Assembly: GCF_009746565.1 (NCBI RefSeq)
Contig: NZ_WRPN01000004.1
Coordinates: 228,628-292,627, forward strand
From: Mariniflexile maritimum
GTDB taxonomy: Bacteria; Bacteroidota; Bacteroidia; Flavobacteriales; Flavobacteriaceae
Reading direction: 5' to 3'
Length of the DNA stretch: 64,000 nt
Shown here: positions 25,973 through 35,109 of the stretch, one piece after another
Numbering within the stretch: position 1 is the first letter of the stretch
Layout: each line of letters begins with the position of its first letter
The notes under the pieces: model-generated
Told to the model about the DNA's origin: nothing
Database searches by the model: none
What the model saw: the letters and a program-made list of their open reading frames with translations, nothing else
Program-made: the position numbers and the translations under genes

Positions 25973-27250
25973 ATGAATATTCCCGAAACTGGTGTGCCTA
26001 GAATCGTGATAATTGGTGGCGGTTTTGCCGGTATTAATTTAGCAAAAAAACTAGGTAACAAACACGTGCAAGTAGTGCTTATTGATAAACGCAACTACCA
26101 TACCTTCCAGCCCTTATTATATCAAGTGTCATCGGCAGGATTGGAGCCCGATTCGATTGCCTACCCACTTAGGAAAGTGATAAAGCGTTATAGAAACTCC
26201 TATTTCCGAATGGCTAAAGTGTATGCTATTGATGCCGAAGTTAAAGAAATCTCAACCAATATTGGCAAACTAAAATACGATTATCTGGTAATTGCCACTG
26301 GAACCACCACCAATTATTTTGGAAACAAGGCGATTGAAGCCAACAGCATGCCCATGAAAAAGGTGCCACAGGCATTGAATATTCGCAGTTTGATCTTGCA
26401 AAATTTTGAACAAGCTGCCATAACAAACGATAAGGCCATGCGCAAGGCCCTTTTAAACTTCGTTATCGTGGGCGGTGGGCCAACAGGTGTCGAGCTTGCC
26501 GGCGCCATTGCCGAACTTAAAAACCATATTTTGCCCAAGGATTACCGCGACCTGATTCCTGCCGATATGCAAATTTATTTGTTGGAAGGCAGTCCGCGCG
26601 TGTTGCCAACCATGAGCGAGTTTGCCTCAAAAAAGGCAGCGAGGTTTTTAAGGGAATTGGGGGTGTTGGTGCATTGCAACACCTTTGTAAAAGATTATGA
26701 TGGCAAAACGGTTAAAACTAATTTAAGTCTGGAATTGGAGTCTGAAACCTTAATTTGGGCTGCGGGTGTAACAGGTGATATTGTGAAAGGGCTGCGTGCC
26801 GATGCACAGGTGGAACGTGCAAATCGTTATAGGGTTAATGAGTATAATTTGGTGGAAGGCTATACCGATATTTTTGCGTTGGGCGACATCGCTTTGATGG
26901 TTACCGAAGACTACCCCAAAGGGCATCCGCAAGTGGCGCAACCGGCCATACAACAGGCGCAACTTTTGGGTAAAAATATCCTTAAATTAATTGATGGAAA
27001 ACCACTAAAAAAATTCAAGTATATCGATAAAGGTTCGATGGCAACCGTAGGAAGAAACAAGGCGGTCGTGGATTTGAAACACTACCGATTTGGAGGTTTT
27101 TTTGCGTGGTTTATTTGGATGTTTGTACACCTAATGGCCATGGTTGGTTTTAGGAATAGAGTGCTGGTTTTTGTTAATTGGAGCTACAATTACATCAATT
27201 TTGATAAAGCGGCACGCCTTATTATTCGTCCGTTCAAGAAGTTAAATTAA
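25973..27250 (+). CDS. type II NADH dehydrogenase (NDH-2)
   Basis: 425 aa. The FAD-binding site is IIGGGFAGINLAKKLG (about 13-28) and the NADH-binding site is FVIVGGGPTGVELAGAIAEL (about 163-182). FALGDIALM and HPQVAQPAIQQAQLLGKNIL are the usual NDH-2 C-terminal blocks. A hydrophobic segment (about 365-392) and basic tail anchor it to the inner membrane. It oxidises NADH and reduces quinone without pumping protons. Confidence 0.9.
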   Translation: MNIPETGVPRIVIIGGGFAGINLAKKLGNKHVQVVLIDKRNYHTFQPLLYQVSSAGLEPDSIAYPLRKVIKRYRNSYFRMAKVYAIDAEVKEISTNIGKLKYDYLVIATGTTTNYFGNKAIEANSMPMKKVPQALNIRSLILQNFEQAAITNDKAMRKALLNFVIVGGGPTGVELAGAIAELKNHILPKDYRDLIPADMQIYLLEGSPRVLPTMSEFASKKAARFLRELGVLVHCNTFVKDYDGKTVKTNLSLELESETLIWAAGVTGDIVKGLRADAQVERANRYRVNEYNLVEGYTDIFALGDIALMVTEDYPKGHPQVAQPAIQQAQLLGKNILKLIDGKPLKKFKYIDKGSMATVGRNKAVVDLKHYRFGGFFAWFIWMFVHLMAMVGFRNRVLVFVNWSYNYINFDKAARLIIRPFKKLN

Positions 27251-27884
27251 ATATTTAATTAAAATATATTAATTATTTGGTAATTATTATATTAAATAAA
27301 GTGTATAGATTTTGTCTATTGTGGTTATTTAAGGCTGAAACTGGTGTGATTTGGGTTTTTTAAGGAGGAAAGCCCATTGAAACTATAATTAAAAACCAGC
27401 ACTTCCAAAATATAGAAATCAACAGAAAACGTATCGAAGTTATAAAAAAATTACGACCTAAAAAATTAAATTTTTAGGCTTGTTTTGGCATTGGTTTTTA
27501 GACTATGAATTTTCATCATCCGCAACAAAACACCACCACTTATAAGGTTAAAAAAAGATGGAAATAATCGCTAAAAAATTCCCAAAAAAAGAGTGCTGAA
27601 AAAGAAAAAAACAGCTGGTTAAAAACATATTTTTTAGGAAGATTTTTTATGCCCACCAACAACCAAAACAACGATGGTTTTTAAAAGAAAAAGTTGGTTA
27701 AAAGAGGTCCTTTTTTTTAGTTGATTTTCGAATTTAAAATTTAGAATAGGGCAATTGGCATTTGAAATTTTGAAGTTTTTTTCAGTTCATCCTGCTATTT
27801 TTACAGTTCGGTAAGTATTCGTTTTTCATGGGTTGGTTATGCTTCAACTTTGTGGCATCATAAAAAATAACCATTCATTTTAAC
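27251..27884. other. long AT-rich intergenic region
   Basis: No coding frame is convincing across 634 bases. A near-palindrome CCTAAAAAATTAAATTTTTA (from 27457) forms a hairpin without a T-run. There are several A/T homopolymers and a T-run at 27712-27719. No small-RNA family is recognised. It presumably contains the 3' end of the NDH-2 transcript and the promoter of the TonB-dependent receptor. Confidence 0.4.
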
Positions 27885-30038
27885 ATGAAACCATTTTTCT
27901 TCATTATCAGTTTTATACTTTCAAACGCCTCAATGGCACAGACCATACTTAACGGAACGGTAACCGATGTAAAAGGGCTTCCCATACCGGGTGCCAATAT
28001 TTATTTAAGCGGCACCTATGATGGAAGTACGACCAATGAACAAGGTGCTTTTTTGTTTAAAACCACCGAAACGGGTACGCAAACTTTAGTAATCTCTTTC
28101 ATGTCTTTTGAAACGTTTACAATGGCAGCCGATGTGATTCACATGAAAAACCTGAAAGTTATACTCCATGAAAATGTCAATACCCTAGATGCGGTGGTGC
28201 TTTCCGCAGGTACTTTTCAAGCGGGCGACCAAAGTAAGCTAAACGTTTTAAAACCCATGGACATCGTTACCACCGCTAGTGCTTTGGGCGATTTTGTGGG
28301 CGCTCTTCAAACCTTGCCCGGAACCACCACGGTGGCCGAAGACGGTAGGTTGTTTGTGCGGGGCGGCGATGCCGAGGAAACCCAAATTTTTATTGATGGC
28401 ATCCGTGTTTTTGCACCATATACCCCAACAACCAATAATACGCCTACTCGCGGACGCTTTTCGCCATTTTTGTTTGATGGTATTACTTTTTCAACAGGGG
28501 GGTATTCGGCTGAATTCGGGCAAGCCTTATCAAGTGTGTTGTTGTTGAATACAGTTGATGAACCCGACCAAAACAAAACCGATATTGGCATGATGAGCCT
28601 GGGTGCTAGTGTTGGCAATACCCAAAAATGGTACAAAAGTTCGTTGAGCGTGAACGCATCTTATGTTAATTTAGCACCGTATAATGCTGTTTTTTCAAGT
28701 AGAAATAAGTGGGAAAAACCTTTTGAAACTGTGTCGGGTGAAGCGGTATTCCGGAAAAAAACAGATTCAGGATTGTTTAAATTATATGGGGCGTTTGATG
28801 CGACCCAATTTGAATTAACGCAGGAAGATATTAATTACAGCAACGGTGTCCACTTTAAGCTGAACAATAAAAACTTTTATTTGAATGGTTCTTATGAAGC
28901 GGAATTAAATGCTACTTGGTCGTATTTTGCAGGTACCAGTTTCACTTATGCAACTAACAATTTGGATATTATTGATAGTGCCATTGCAAGTGTTGAAAAA
29001 TCAATGCATACCAAACTTAAATTCAAAAACCGTATAAGCAATCATTTTAAACTTTATTTTGGAGCTGAGTATTTCTCTACCAAATTCACGGAAAACTACA
29101 AGAATCGCTCTTTAAACGCTGTTGATTACGGGCATAATGATGATTTAGCGGCAACATTTGCGGAAGCCGATATATTCCTTTCAAAAAAAATAGCTTTTAA
29201 AACGGGTTTGCGAACGGAATATAGCCCGTTGTTTAACGATTTTACCGTGGCACCCCGACTTGCCTTAGCCTACAAAACCACTGGCCATAGTCAGTTGTCA
29301 CTAGCTTATGGCCATTTTTACCAAAACCCGGGCAACAATGTTTTAAAGTTTAATCAAAAATTAAAGTCCCAACATGCAGCACATTACATTTTGAACTACC
29401 AATATAACTGCAACAAAACACTTTTTAGGGCAGAAGCTTATTATAAAGATTATGCTCAATTAGTAAAGTATGATACAGATGTTGCCAGCTTCAACAGTGT
29501 ATTTAATAACGGCGGTTTCGGATTTGCAAAAGGTATCGATTTTTTTTGGCGCGATAATAAAAGTTTTAAAAACCTCGATTATTGGATCAGTTATTCGCTT
29601 TTAGATACAGAACGCGATTACCAAAATTATCCCAAAGCGGCTCAACCCAATTATGCAAACACCCATAATTTATCGGTAGTTGGTAAGTATTGGATTAACA
29701 ATTGGCGCAGTCAAGTTGGCTTTAGTTATGCGATGGCCTCTGGTAGAACCTTTACAAACCCCAATAAACCTGGTTTTTTAAACGATAAAACCAAAATTTA
29801 TAATAACCTAAGTGTCAATTGGGCCTATTTGATAAGTCCGCAAAAAATACTGTATGCCTCTGTAAACAATGTGCTGGGGCTAAAGAACACACATGGTTAT
29901 CACTATGCCAATACGCCTGATGCACAAGGCCATTTTAACCGGCGCGCCTTGCAACCTGCTGCCGATCAGTTCTTTTTTGTGGGCTTCTTCTGGACCATTA
30001 GTGCCGATAAAAAAAGCAATCAGTTGGATAATTTGTAG
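27885..30038 (+). CDS. TonB-dependent outer-membrane receptor with N-terminal CarboxypepD_reg-like domain
   Basis: 717 aa. There is a signal peptide (to about 18), then a carboxypeptidase-regulatory-like domain at 20-100 (ILNGTVTDVKGLPIPGANIY). A plug domain follows at about 110-220 (LPGTTTVAEDGRLFVRGGDA, TQIFIDGIRV) and a 22-strand-type barrel continues to the end. Substrates of this class range from iron chelates to oligosaccharides and cannot be assigned here. No SusD partner is adjacent. A TonB-like gene follows after 236 bases. Confidence 0.88.
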   Translation: MKPFFFIISFILSNASMAQTILNGTVTDVKGLPIPGANIYLSGTYDGSTTNEQGAFLFKTTETGTQTLVISFMSFETFTMAADVIHMKNLKVILHENVNTLDAVVLSAGTFQAGDQSKLNVLKPMDIVTTASALGDFVGALQTLPGTTTVAEDGRLFVRGGDAEETQIFIDGIRVFAPYTPTTNNTPTRGRFSPFLFDGITFSTGGYSAEFGQALSSVLLLNTVDEPDQNKTDIGMMSLGASVGNTQKWYKSSLSVNASYVNLAPYNAVFSSRNKWEKPFETVSGEAVFRKKTDSGLFKLYGAFDATQFELTQEDINYSNGVHFKLNNKNFYLNGSYEAELNATWSYFAGTSFTYATNNLDIIDSAIASVEKSMHTKLKFKNRISNHFKLYFGAEYFSTKFTENYKNRSLNAVDYGHNDDLAATFAEADIFLSKKIAFKTGLRTEYSPLFNDFTVAPRLALAYKTTGHSQLSLAYGHFYQNPGNNVLKFNQKLKSQHAAHYILNYQYNCNKTLFRAEAYYKDYAQLVKYDTDVASFNSVFNNGGFGFAKGIDFFWRDNKSFKNLDYWISYSLLDTERDYQNYPKAAQPNYANTHNLSVVGKYWINNWRSQVGFSYAMASGRTFTNPNKPGFLNDKTKIYNNLSVNWAYLISPQKILYASVNNVLGLKNTHGYHYANTPDAQGHFNRRALQPAADQFFFVGFFWTISADKKSNQLDNL

Positions 30039-30208
30039 AGTATCTTGATTTGTGAACTTGAAGGGTTTTTCATGGCAAAACATCTTTTTCATTGTTAAAA
30101 AAACGTTTTATTTAGGTGTTAATCGTTTTCTTAAGCATATCTTATTCACTGATAAGTTTTTAGGTCTAAATTCGAGAATTACAAAATTAGTGGCACTTTT
30201 TTTATTAA

Positions 30209-30253
30209 TATGATAATTATCATACTTGTTTACTGATAATCCTTGTATTTTTG
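30209..30253 (+). promoter_or_regulatory. palindrome and promoter of the tonB-like gene
   Basis: Perfect 16-bp palindrome TATGATAATTATCATA at 30209-30224. Downstream are a -33 TTG (30226-30228) and a -7 box TATTTTTG (30246-30253), 17 bases apart. The palindrome centre is about 42 bases before the predicted start. Its core matches the site before hemN (see findings). A Fur-like site is the alternative reading. Confidence 0.5.
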
Positions 30254-30274
30254 ATAGTATAAAAATGAGCAGTT

Positions 30275-31003
30275 ATGTCAATCAGGAAAAATCCACAAAT
30301 GGATATAGGCAGAAATAGCAGTATTTATTTTGCTATTGGCCTTAATTTAATGTTGCTGTTAACGTGGCGGCTTTTAGAGTATAAAAGCTACGATAAGGCA
30401 AACATTTCTTTGGACGTTTTAAACATGGAAGCCGAGGTTGAAACGGATATTCCAGTAGTTAACGTTAATACGCCACCACCGCCACCGCCGCCAGCAGCGC
30501 TTAGCGAAAACATCCAGATTGTTGACGATGTTAAGGAAGTAGAGGAAACGGTGATTGAAAGTAGCGAAACCAACCAAACTGAGGCTATTGCAGAACGTGT
30601 TGTAAAAGTGGCCGAGGTTAAGGTTGCACAAGTTGAAGAAGAAGTTGAGGTCGCTTTTGCGGTTATTGAAGATGTGCCCGTTTTTCCGGGATGCGAAGGC
30701 TTATCAAAAAGTGAAACCAAGGATTGCTTTCAACGAAAAGTACAAGAACATGTTGTTAAAAATTTCCGATACCCCGAAACAGCCCTGGAGATGGGCATAC
30801 AAGGGCGGGTTTCAGTAATTTTTATGATAGACTCTAAAGGCTATACCACCAATGTACGCTCTAGGGGTCCGGACAAAATTTTAGAAGCAGAAGCAGAACG
30901 CATTATCAGTTTGTTGCCCAAAATGCAACCGGGCAAACAACGCGGAAAACCTGTAAAGGTATCGTATGCAGTGCCCATCTTCTTCAAATTTCAAGAAGGA
31001 TAA
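30275..31003 (+). CDS. energy transducer TonB family protein
   Basis: 242 aa. One inner-membrane helix at about 16-33 (IYFAIGLNLMLLLTWRLLEY) is followed by a proline run at about 67-73, an acidic Glu/Val-rich spacer (about 80-145), and a C-terminal TonB domain (about 150-240, EMGIQGRVSVIFMIDSKGYT then MQPGKQRGKPVKVSYAVPI). It carries proton-motive energy to outer-membrane receptors such as the one upstream. Confidence 0.88.
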   Translation: MSIRKNPQMDIGRNSSIYFAIGLNLMLLLTWRLLEYKSYDKANISLDVLNMEAEVETDIPVVNVNTPPPPPPPAALSENIQIVDDVKEVEETVIESSETNQTEAIAERVVKVAEVKVAQVEEEVEVAFAVIEDVPVFPGCEGLSKSETKDCFQRKVQEHVVKNFRYPETALEMGIQGRVSVIFMIDSKGYTTNVRSRGPDKILEAEAERIISLLPKMQPGKQRGKPVKVSYAVPIFFKFQEG

Positions 31004-31034
31004 TATTTGAATTGTTATATAATTATTATTAGTC

Positions 31035-31077
31035 AAAAAAAAATCAAGCGGCCTAGTCAACCCTTGATTTTTTTTGT
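31035..31077. terminator. bidirectional terminator between tonB-like gene and terC
   Basis: Stem AAAATCAAG (31040-31048) with CTTGATTTT (31063-31071), flanked by A- and T-runs, so it can serve both converging genes. Confidence 0.75.
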
Positions 31078-32025
31078 TTATGCCTCTTTGCTACTCGTGC
31101 TCCTGTTCAATGAAAATGCAATGCCTGCAATAAGCGATAGGGCAATAAAGGCCAGTGATACCCATTCAGGAAAATGAAGGTGGTGCGCCAGTATAAGCTT
31201 TATGCCAACAAAAATAAGTATTGCAACCAAGCTGTATTTTAGATAGCTAAATTTGGTAAGCATATTGGCCAAAAAGAAATACATGGATCGTAACCCTAAA
31301 ATGGCGAAAATATTAGAGCTAAACACTAAAAAAGGATCTGAGGTAATGGCCAATATGGCCGGCACACTATCAAGGGCAAATAAAATATCTGTAAATTCAA
31401 TTATTATCAAAGCAATAAATAAGGGGGTTGCCGCCGTTATATGTCGCATTTTCACAAAAAATTTCTCACCTTCCATCTGTGCCGTTATGGGCATCACTTT
31501 CCGTAAGTTTCTATAAACAAATGATTTTTTCGGATTGAAATGCGCTTCCTTAGAAAACAGCATCTTTAAAGCGGTAAAAATTAAAAACGCTCCAAAAACG
31601 TAGGTTGTAAAACTGAATTTTTTTATCAGTACCACCCCAAAAAATATCATCAACGCCCTAAAAACAATGGCACCCAAAATGCCCCAAAACAAAACCCTGT
31701 GCTGGTATTTTTGAGGAATTCGAAAGGAGGAAAAGATTACGGCAATTACAAAAATATTATCAATACTTAGGGAAAGCTCTATTAAATAACCAGTTATGTA
31801 TTTAATAGTGGCATCCATCGGTTTTAGTCCATCCACATTGTCGATATTGCCGGTGCTGTACAACCAGTAGATAACGCCCGAAAACAGGAGGGATAGCGAC
31901 ACCCATATTCCAGTCCATATTGAAGCTTCCTTAACGCTAATAACGTGTGGAGTTCGGTTAAAAACGCCTAAATCCAAAGCCAAAAAAATAAGTACCCCTA
32001 CAATAAATAAGCCCCAAACAAGCAT
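31078..32025 (-). CDS. TerC/Alx family membrane protein
   Basis: 315 aa with about nine membrane helices. Family signatures include YLIELSLSIDNIFVIAVIFS (acidic residues in helices) and FTDILFALDSVPAILAITSD then PFLVFSSNIFAILGLRSMYF. TerC/Alx proteins are linked to tellurite resistance and Mn2+ export/homeostasis. The conserved intramembrane Asp residues are present. It is monocistronic here. Confidence 0.9.
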   Translation of the reverse strand: MLVWGLFIVGVLIFLALDLGVFNRTPHVISVKEASIWTGIWVSLSLLFSGVIYWLYSTGNIDNVDGLKPMDATIKYITGYLIELSLSIDNIFVIAVIFSSFRIPQKYQHRVLFWGILGAIVFRALMIFFGVVLIKKFSFTTYVFGAFLIFTALKMLFSKEAHFNPKKSFVYRNLRKVMPITAQMEGEKFFVKMRHITAATPLFIALIIIEFTDILFALDSVPAILAITSDPFLVFSSNIFAILGLRSMYFFLANMLTKFSYLKYSLVAILIFVGIKLILAHHLHFPEWVSLAFIALSLIAGIAFSLNRSTSSKEA

Positions 32026-32298
32026 AATAACATCATTTTAGGGTTCAAAAATACCTATTGGGTTTATACAAAAAAAGAAATATGGGTTAAATTTTTTCCG
32101 ATTTAACCATTGAGAATATGAATTGGGGTTGGTGGCTCGATATGTTCGTTGCAACAGTGGTTTTTCGGTACAACGGTTTTTAAACCATCGCGGTTTGGCT
32201 TTTATACATTTCATCAATAAAAAACAACAATTCGGCAATTAGTATTTTAAAAAGCTTAATTTGTGTTGGATATTTGTCATGTTATTAAAAAAACCAGT

Positions 32299-32727
32299 AT
32301 GCGACTAGAATTTAAACTATTGAGTTTGTTTTTAATGGGAATGATTTCCTTAAATGCACAACAAAAGAACGAAACCTTCGATGTTACCGTAAACATTTCC
32401 AATTTTAAAAACAATAAAGGGTTGGCGCTGGTATCACTTTGTAACACCAAGGAAACTTTTTTGGTTGGTGGCATAAAATCTGCCAAATTGAAAATAACGA
32501 ATAAGTCTTGCAGTATTACCTTTAAGGATTTACCCAAGGGCACTTATGCTATTTCCATGTTTCACGATGAAAATGAAAACAATAAATTGAACACCAATTT
32601 TTTGGGGATACCAAAAGAATCGTACGGGTGTTCAAATAATGCCAGAGGGCATTTTGGGCCTCCAAAATGGGAAGACGCCAAGTTTGAAATAAACCACAGC
32701 AACATCATCCAAAACATTAAACTTTAA
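32299..32727 (+). CDS. DUF2141 secreted protein
   Basis: 142 aa from ATG 32299 (upstream TTG at 32263 rejected because the signal peptide would be internal). The signal peptide is MRLEFKLLSLFLMGMISLNA. The DUF2141 body shows FDVTVNISNFKNNKGLALVS and YAISMFHDENENNKLNTNF then LGIPKESYGCSNNARGHFGP. The family is exported and of unknown role. It is the first gene of a run leading to a two-component system, 13 bases before the next start. Confidence 0.82.
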   Translation: MRLEFKLLSLFLMGMISLNAQQKNETFDVTVNISNFKNNKGLALVSLCNTKETFLVGGIKSAKLKITNKSCSITFKDLPKGTYAISMFHDENENNKLNTNFLGIPKESYGCSNNARGHFGPPKWEDAKFEINHSNIIQNIKL

Positions 32728-32740
32728 AAGAACAAAGCAG

Positions 32741-33358
32741 ATGAAAAAATTGAGCATAGTTATATTGGTGTTAATTTCAACCCTTGCAAAAGCACAAACC
32801 AATTACGAGCAGGGTATGCAAAAAGCCTTTCAGCTTTGGGGAACCAACCCAACCGAGGCCTCAAATATGTTCGAGCGCATTGCCAGCGCAGAACCCGATA
32901 ACTGGTTGCCGTTTTATTATGCGGCGCAAGTGAATATAGTGAGCAGTTTTGGTGAAAAAAATGAAGAAAAACTAGCGGCATTACTTAAAAAGGCGCAAGA
33001 TTTAATAAACGATGCCACGGCCATTTCAAAAAACAATCCAGAAATTTTGGTATTGCAGGCTTTGTTGCACACTGCTTGGATCGCTTTTGATGGCGCCACG
33101 TATGGCATGACCTTGTCTGGCAAAATAGTGGATTTATATGCTAAAGCCGAAGTGCTAGCGCCCGAAAATCCGCGTGTCGTGTATTGTAAGGCTGAATGGA
33201 ATATGGGAAGTGCCCGCTATTTTGGGCAGGACACCGCAGCGTTTTGTAAGGACTTAGAACGTGCCGTGCAACTTTTTGCTACCTTTAAACCAGAAACGCC
33301 TTTTGGCCCAAATTGGGGAAAAGACCGTGCAGAAACCTTGTTGCAATCTTGTAAATAA
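32741..33358 (+). CDS. secreted tetratricopeptide-like helical protein
   Basis: 205 aa. The signal peptide ends STLAKAQ. The rest is helical repeats resembling TPR (EQGMQKAFQLWGTNPTEASN, DNWLPFYYAAQVNIV, NPEILVLQALLHTAWIAFDG), with two pairs of repeats. It is periplasmic or secreted. It sits between the DUF2141 gene and the histidine kinase (gaps 13 and 21 bases), suggesting one operon. The role is unknown. Confidence 0.75.
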   Translation: MKKLSIVILVLISTLAKAQTNYEQGMQKAFQLWGTNPTEASNMFERIASAEPDNWLPFYYAAQVNIVSSFGEKNEEKLAALLKKAQDLINDATAISKNNPEILVLQALLHTAWIAFDGATYGMTLSGKIVDLYAKAEVLAPENPRVVYCKAEWNMGSARYFGQDTAAFCKDLERAVQLFATFKPETPFGPNWGKDRAETLLQSCK

Positions 33359-33379
33359 TCATTGGTATTTAAGAGGGTC

Positions 33380-34720
33380 ATGGTGAAATTAAAAAAATCA
33401 ATCGTTTTAAGTTTTATAATTGGTTGTGCCGTTTTTGTATTAGGAAACGCACTTTCAACAAACAGTTTCGATTTTAAAAACCTAAACGAGTTTTTAATTG
33501 ATTTTTCTATGTACCAGCTTTATAGCTTCGTTCTTGGAATGGGAAATATGTACTTTTTCGGTTACTTGGAGCAAATACCATGGAAAAATGAGGATAGGAT
33601 AAAACGCATCGTTCTAGGAATTGTAGGTTCAACGGTATTGACCTTAATGGGTTTGTTCTTCATTAGGGGCTTTATTTCGGTAGCTTTTTATGGCAAGTCG
33701 GTTGAAGGTTTTTTGGCCAACGAGAAATTTGCATACTACCAGTTTGGATTGTGGATAACCCTAACCATCGTTATCATTTTCCACGTTGTTTATTTTTACA
33801 ATCGCTACCAACAAAGCAAAATAAAGGAACAAAAGGTTATCGCGGGTACGGCAAGTGCAAAGTTCGACGCGCTAAAAAATCAATTGGACCCCCACTTTCT
33901 GTTCAACAGTTTAAATGTGCTTACCAGTTTAATTGAAGAAAACCCCGAAAATGCCCAAAAATTTACTACTTCGTTATCCAAAGTATATCGGTATGTATTG
34001 GAACAGAAAAACAAGGAACTGGTTTCGGTTGATGAGGAATTGGAATTTGCCAAAACCTATATGTCGCTTTTAAAAATGCGTTTCGAGGACAGCATCATTT
34101 TCGACATTCCCGAAAAAGCCATCAACCCCGAAAGTAAAGTGGTGCCACTTTCGCTGCAACTACTTTTGGAAAACGCCGTAAAACATAACATTGTTACCAC
34201 TACCAAACCATTGCACATAAAAATTTATGAGGCTAATGATGCTTTGGTGGTAGAAAACAATTTACAGTCCAAACAAATAGTAAAAAAGAGTAGCGGTGTA
34301 GGGTTAAGCAATATCATGCAGCGTTACGACCTATTAACCAATAGAAAAATTAATATTAACAAAGAAGCAAACCGGTTTGCAGTTGCCATTCCCATGCTTA
34401 CAAAACAAATTTACACTATGGAAACCAAACAACCATTTAGCGAGCAGGACGCATACATGAAAGCAAAAAAACGCGTTGAAGAAATCAAGAATTTTTACTC
34501 CAATCTATTATCCTATTGCTTAGTCATTCCATTTTTAATATTTATAAATTACAAAACCTTCTGGGGGTTCCAGTGGTTTTGGTTCCCCATGTTGGGCTGG
34601 GGCATGGGCTTAACTTTTCACGGATTTAGTGTCTTTGGCTACGGAAAATCATGGGAAGAGCGTAAAATTCAGGAAATACTCGATAAAGAAGCATCATCAA
34701 ACAACAAAACATGGAACTAA
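33380..34720 (+). CDS. LytS/YehU-type histidine kinase fused to a C-terminal 2TM domain
   Basis: 446 aa from ATG 33380. Four N-terminal helices occupy about 8-140. The His_kinase domain has His172 in LKNQLDPHFLFNSLNV, and the ATPase part (about 265-340) has LLLENAVKHNI and SSGVGLSNIMQRYDLL. At Met347 (base 34418) a full 2TM domain begins (METKQPFSEQDAYMKAKKRV ... GKSWEERKIQEIL), with two helices. Kinases of this family normally end after the ATPase. It phosphorylates the LytTR regulator encoded two genes on. Confidence 0.9.
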   Translation: MVKLKKSIVLSFIIGCAVFVLGNALSTNSFDFKNLNEFLIDFSMYQLYSFVLGMGNMYFFGYLEQIPWKNEDRIKRIVLGIVGSTVLTLMGLFFIRGFISVAFYGKSVEGFLANEKFAYYQFGLWITLTIVIIFHVVYFYNRYQQSKIKEQKVIAGTASAKFDALKNQLDPHFLFNSLNVLTSLIEENPENAQKFTTSLSKVYRYVLEQKNKELVSVDEELEFAKTYMSLLKMRFEDSIIFDIPEKAINPESKVVPLSLQLLLENAVKHNIVTTTKPLHIKIYEANDALVVENNLQSKQIVKKSSGVGLSNIMQRYDLLTNRKININKEANRFAVAIPMLTKQIYTMETKQPFSEQDAYMKAKKRVEEIKNFYSNLLSYCLVIPFLIFINYKTFWGFQWFWFPMLGWGMGLTFHGFSVFGYGKSWEERKIQEILDKEASSNNKTWN

Positions 34721-35031
34721 TGGCACCAAATTTTATAGAAAACGACCGTTACGAACGCGCTGCAAAACGTGTAAAGCGCATCCGTGGCTTTTACTCGCAT
34801 GCCGTTGTGTATGTGGTTATCAATATCATGATTGTTATCATCAACATTCAAAATTTAGGAGCGGGCGAGACCTATTTTCAATGGCACAATTTTATAACCT
34901 TGATCTTTTGGGGCATTGGTTTGATGGCGCACGGACTTTCTGTTTTTATGCCGAATATCATCTTGGGAAAAGATTGGGAAGAGCGTAAAATAAAGGAACT
35001 TATGGAAAAGGACAAAAAGCCTTGGAAGTGA
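34711..35031 (+). CDS. 2TM domain protein
   Basis: 106 aa. It overlaps the kinase by 10 bases. It has the same layout as the kinase tail: RYERAAKRVKRIRGFYSHAV, two helices, then GKDWEERKIKELMEKDK. The 2TM family is widespread next to LytS/LytTR genes in Flavobacteriia. It may form a membrane partner of the kinase. A tandem duplicate of the kinase-fused domain is the simplest origin. Confidence 0.88.
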   Translation: MELMAPNFIENDRYERAAKRVKRIRGFYSHAVVYVVINIMIVIINIQNLGAGETYFQWHNFITLIFWGIGLMAHGLSVFMPNIILGKDWEERKIKELMEKDKKPWK

Positions 35032-35109
35032 TTTCAGTAGCGCGCCCGGGTTCCAGTAAAAACTCTGTGAATCTCTGATGAACCACCTCAAATAAACAAC
35101 CAAAAAACC

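Noticed and set aside
30209..30224. Fur box before the tonB-like gene
   Set aside because: TGATAATTATCA resembles Fur sites, but spacing is not the 7-1-7 pattern and the site and position match the hemN palindrome better; kept only as an alternative.
32038..32238. 66-codon minus-strand frame upstream of terC
   Set aside because: Composition and sequence look random, no homologue recognised, and the plus strand over the same bases is equally open in short pieces.
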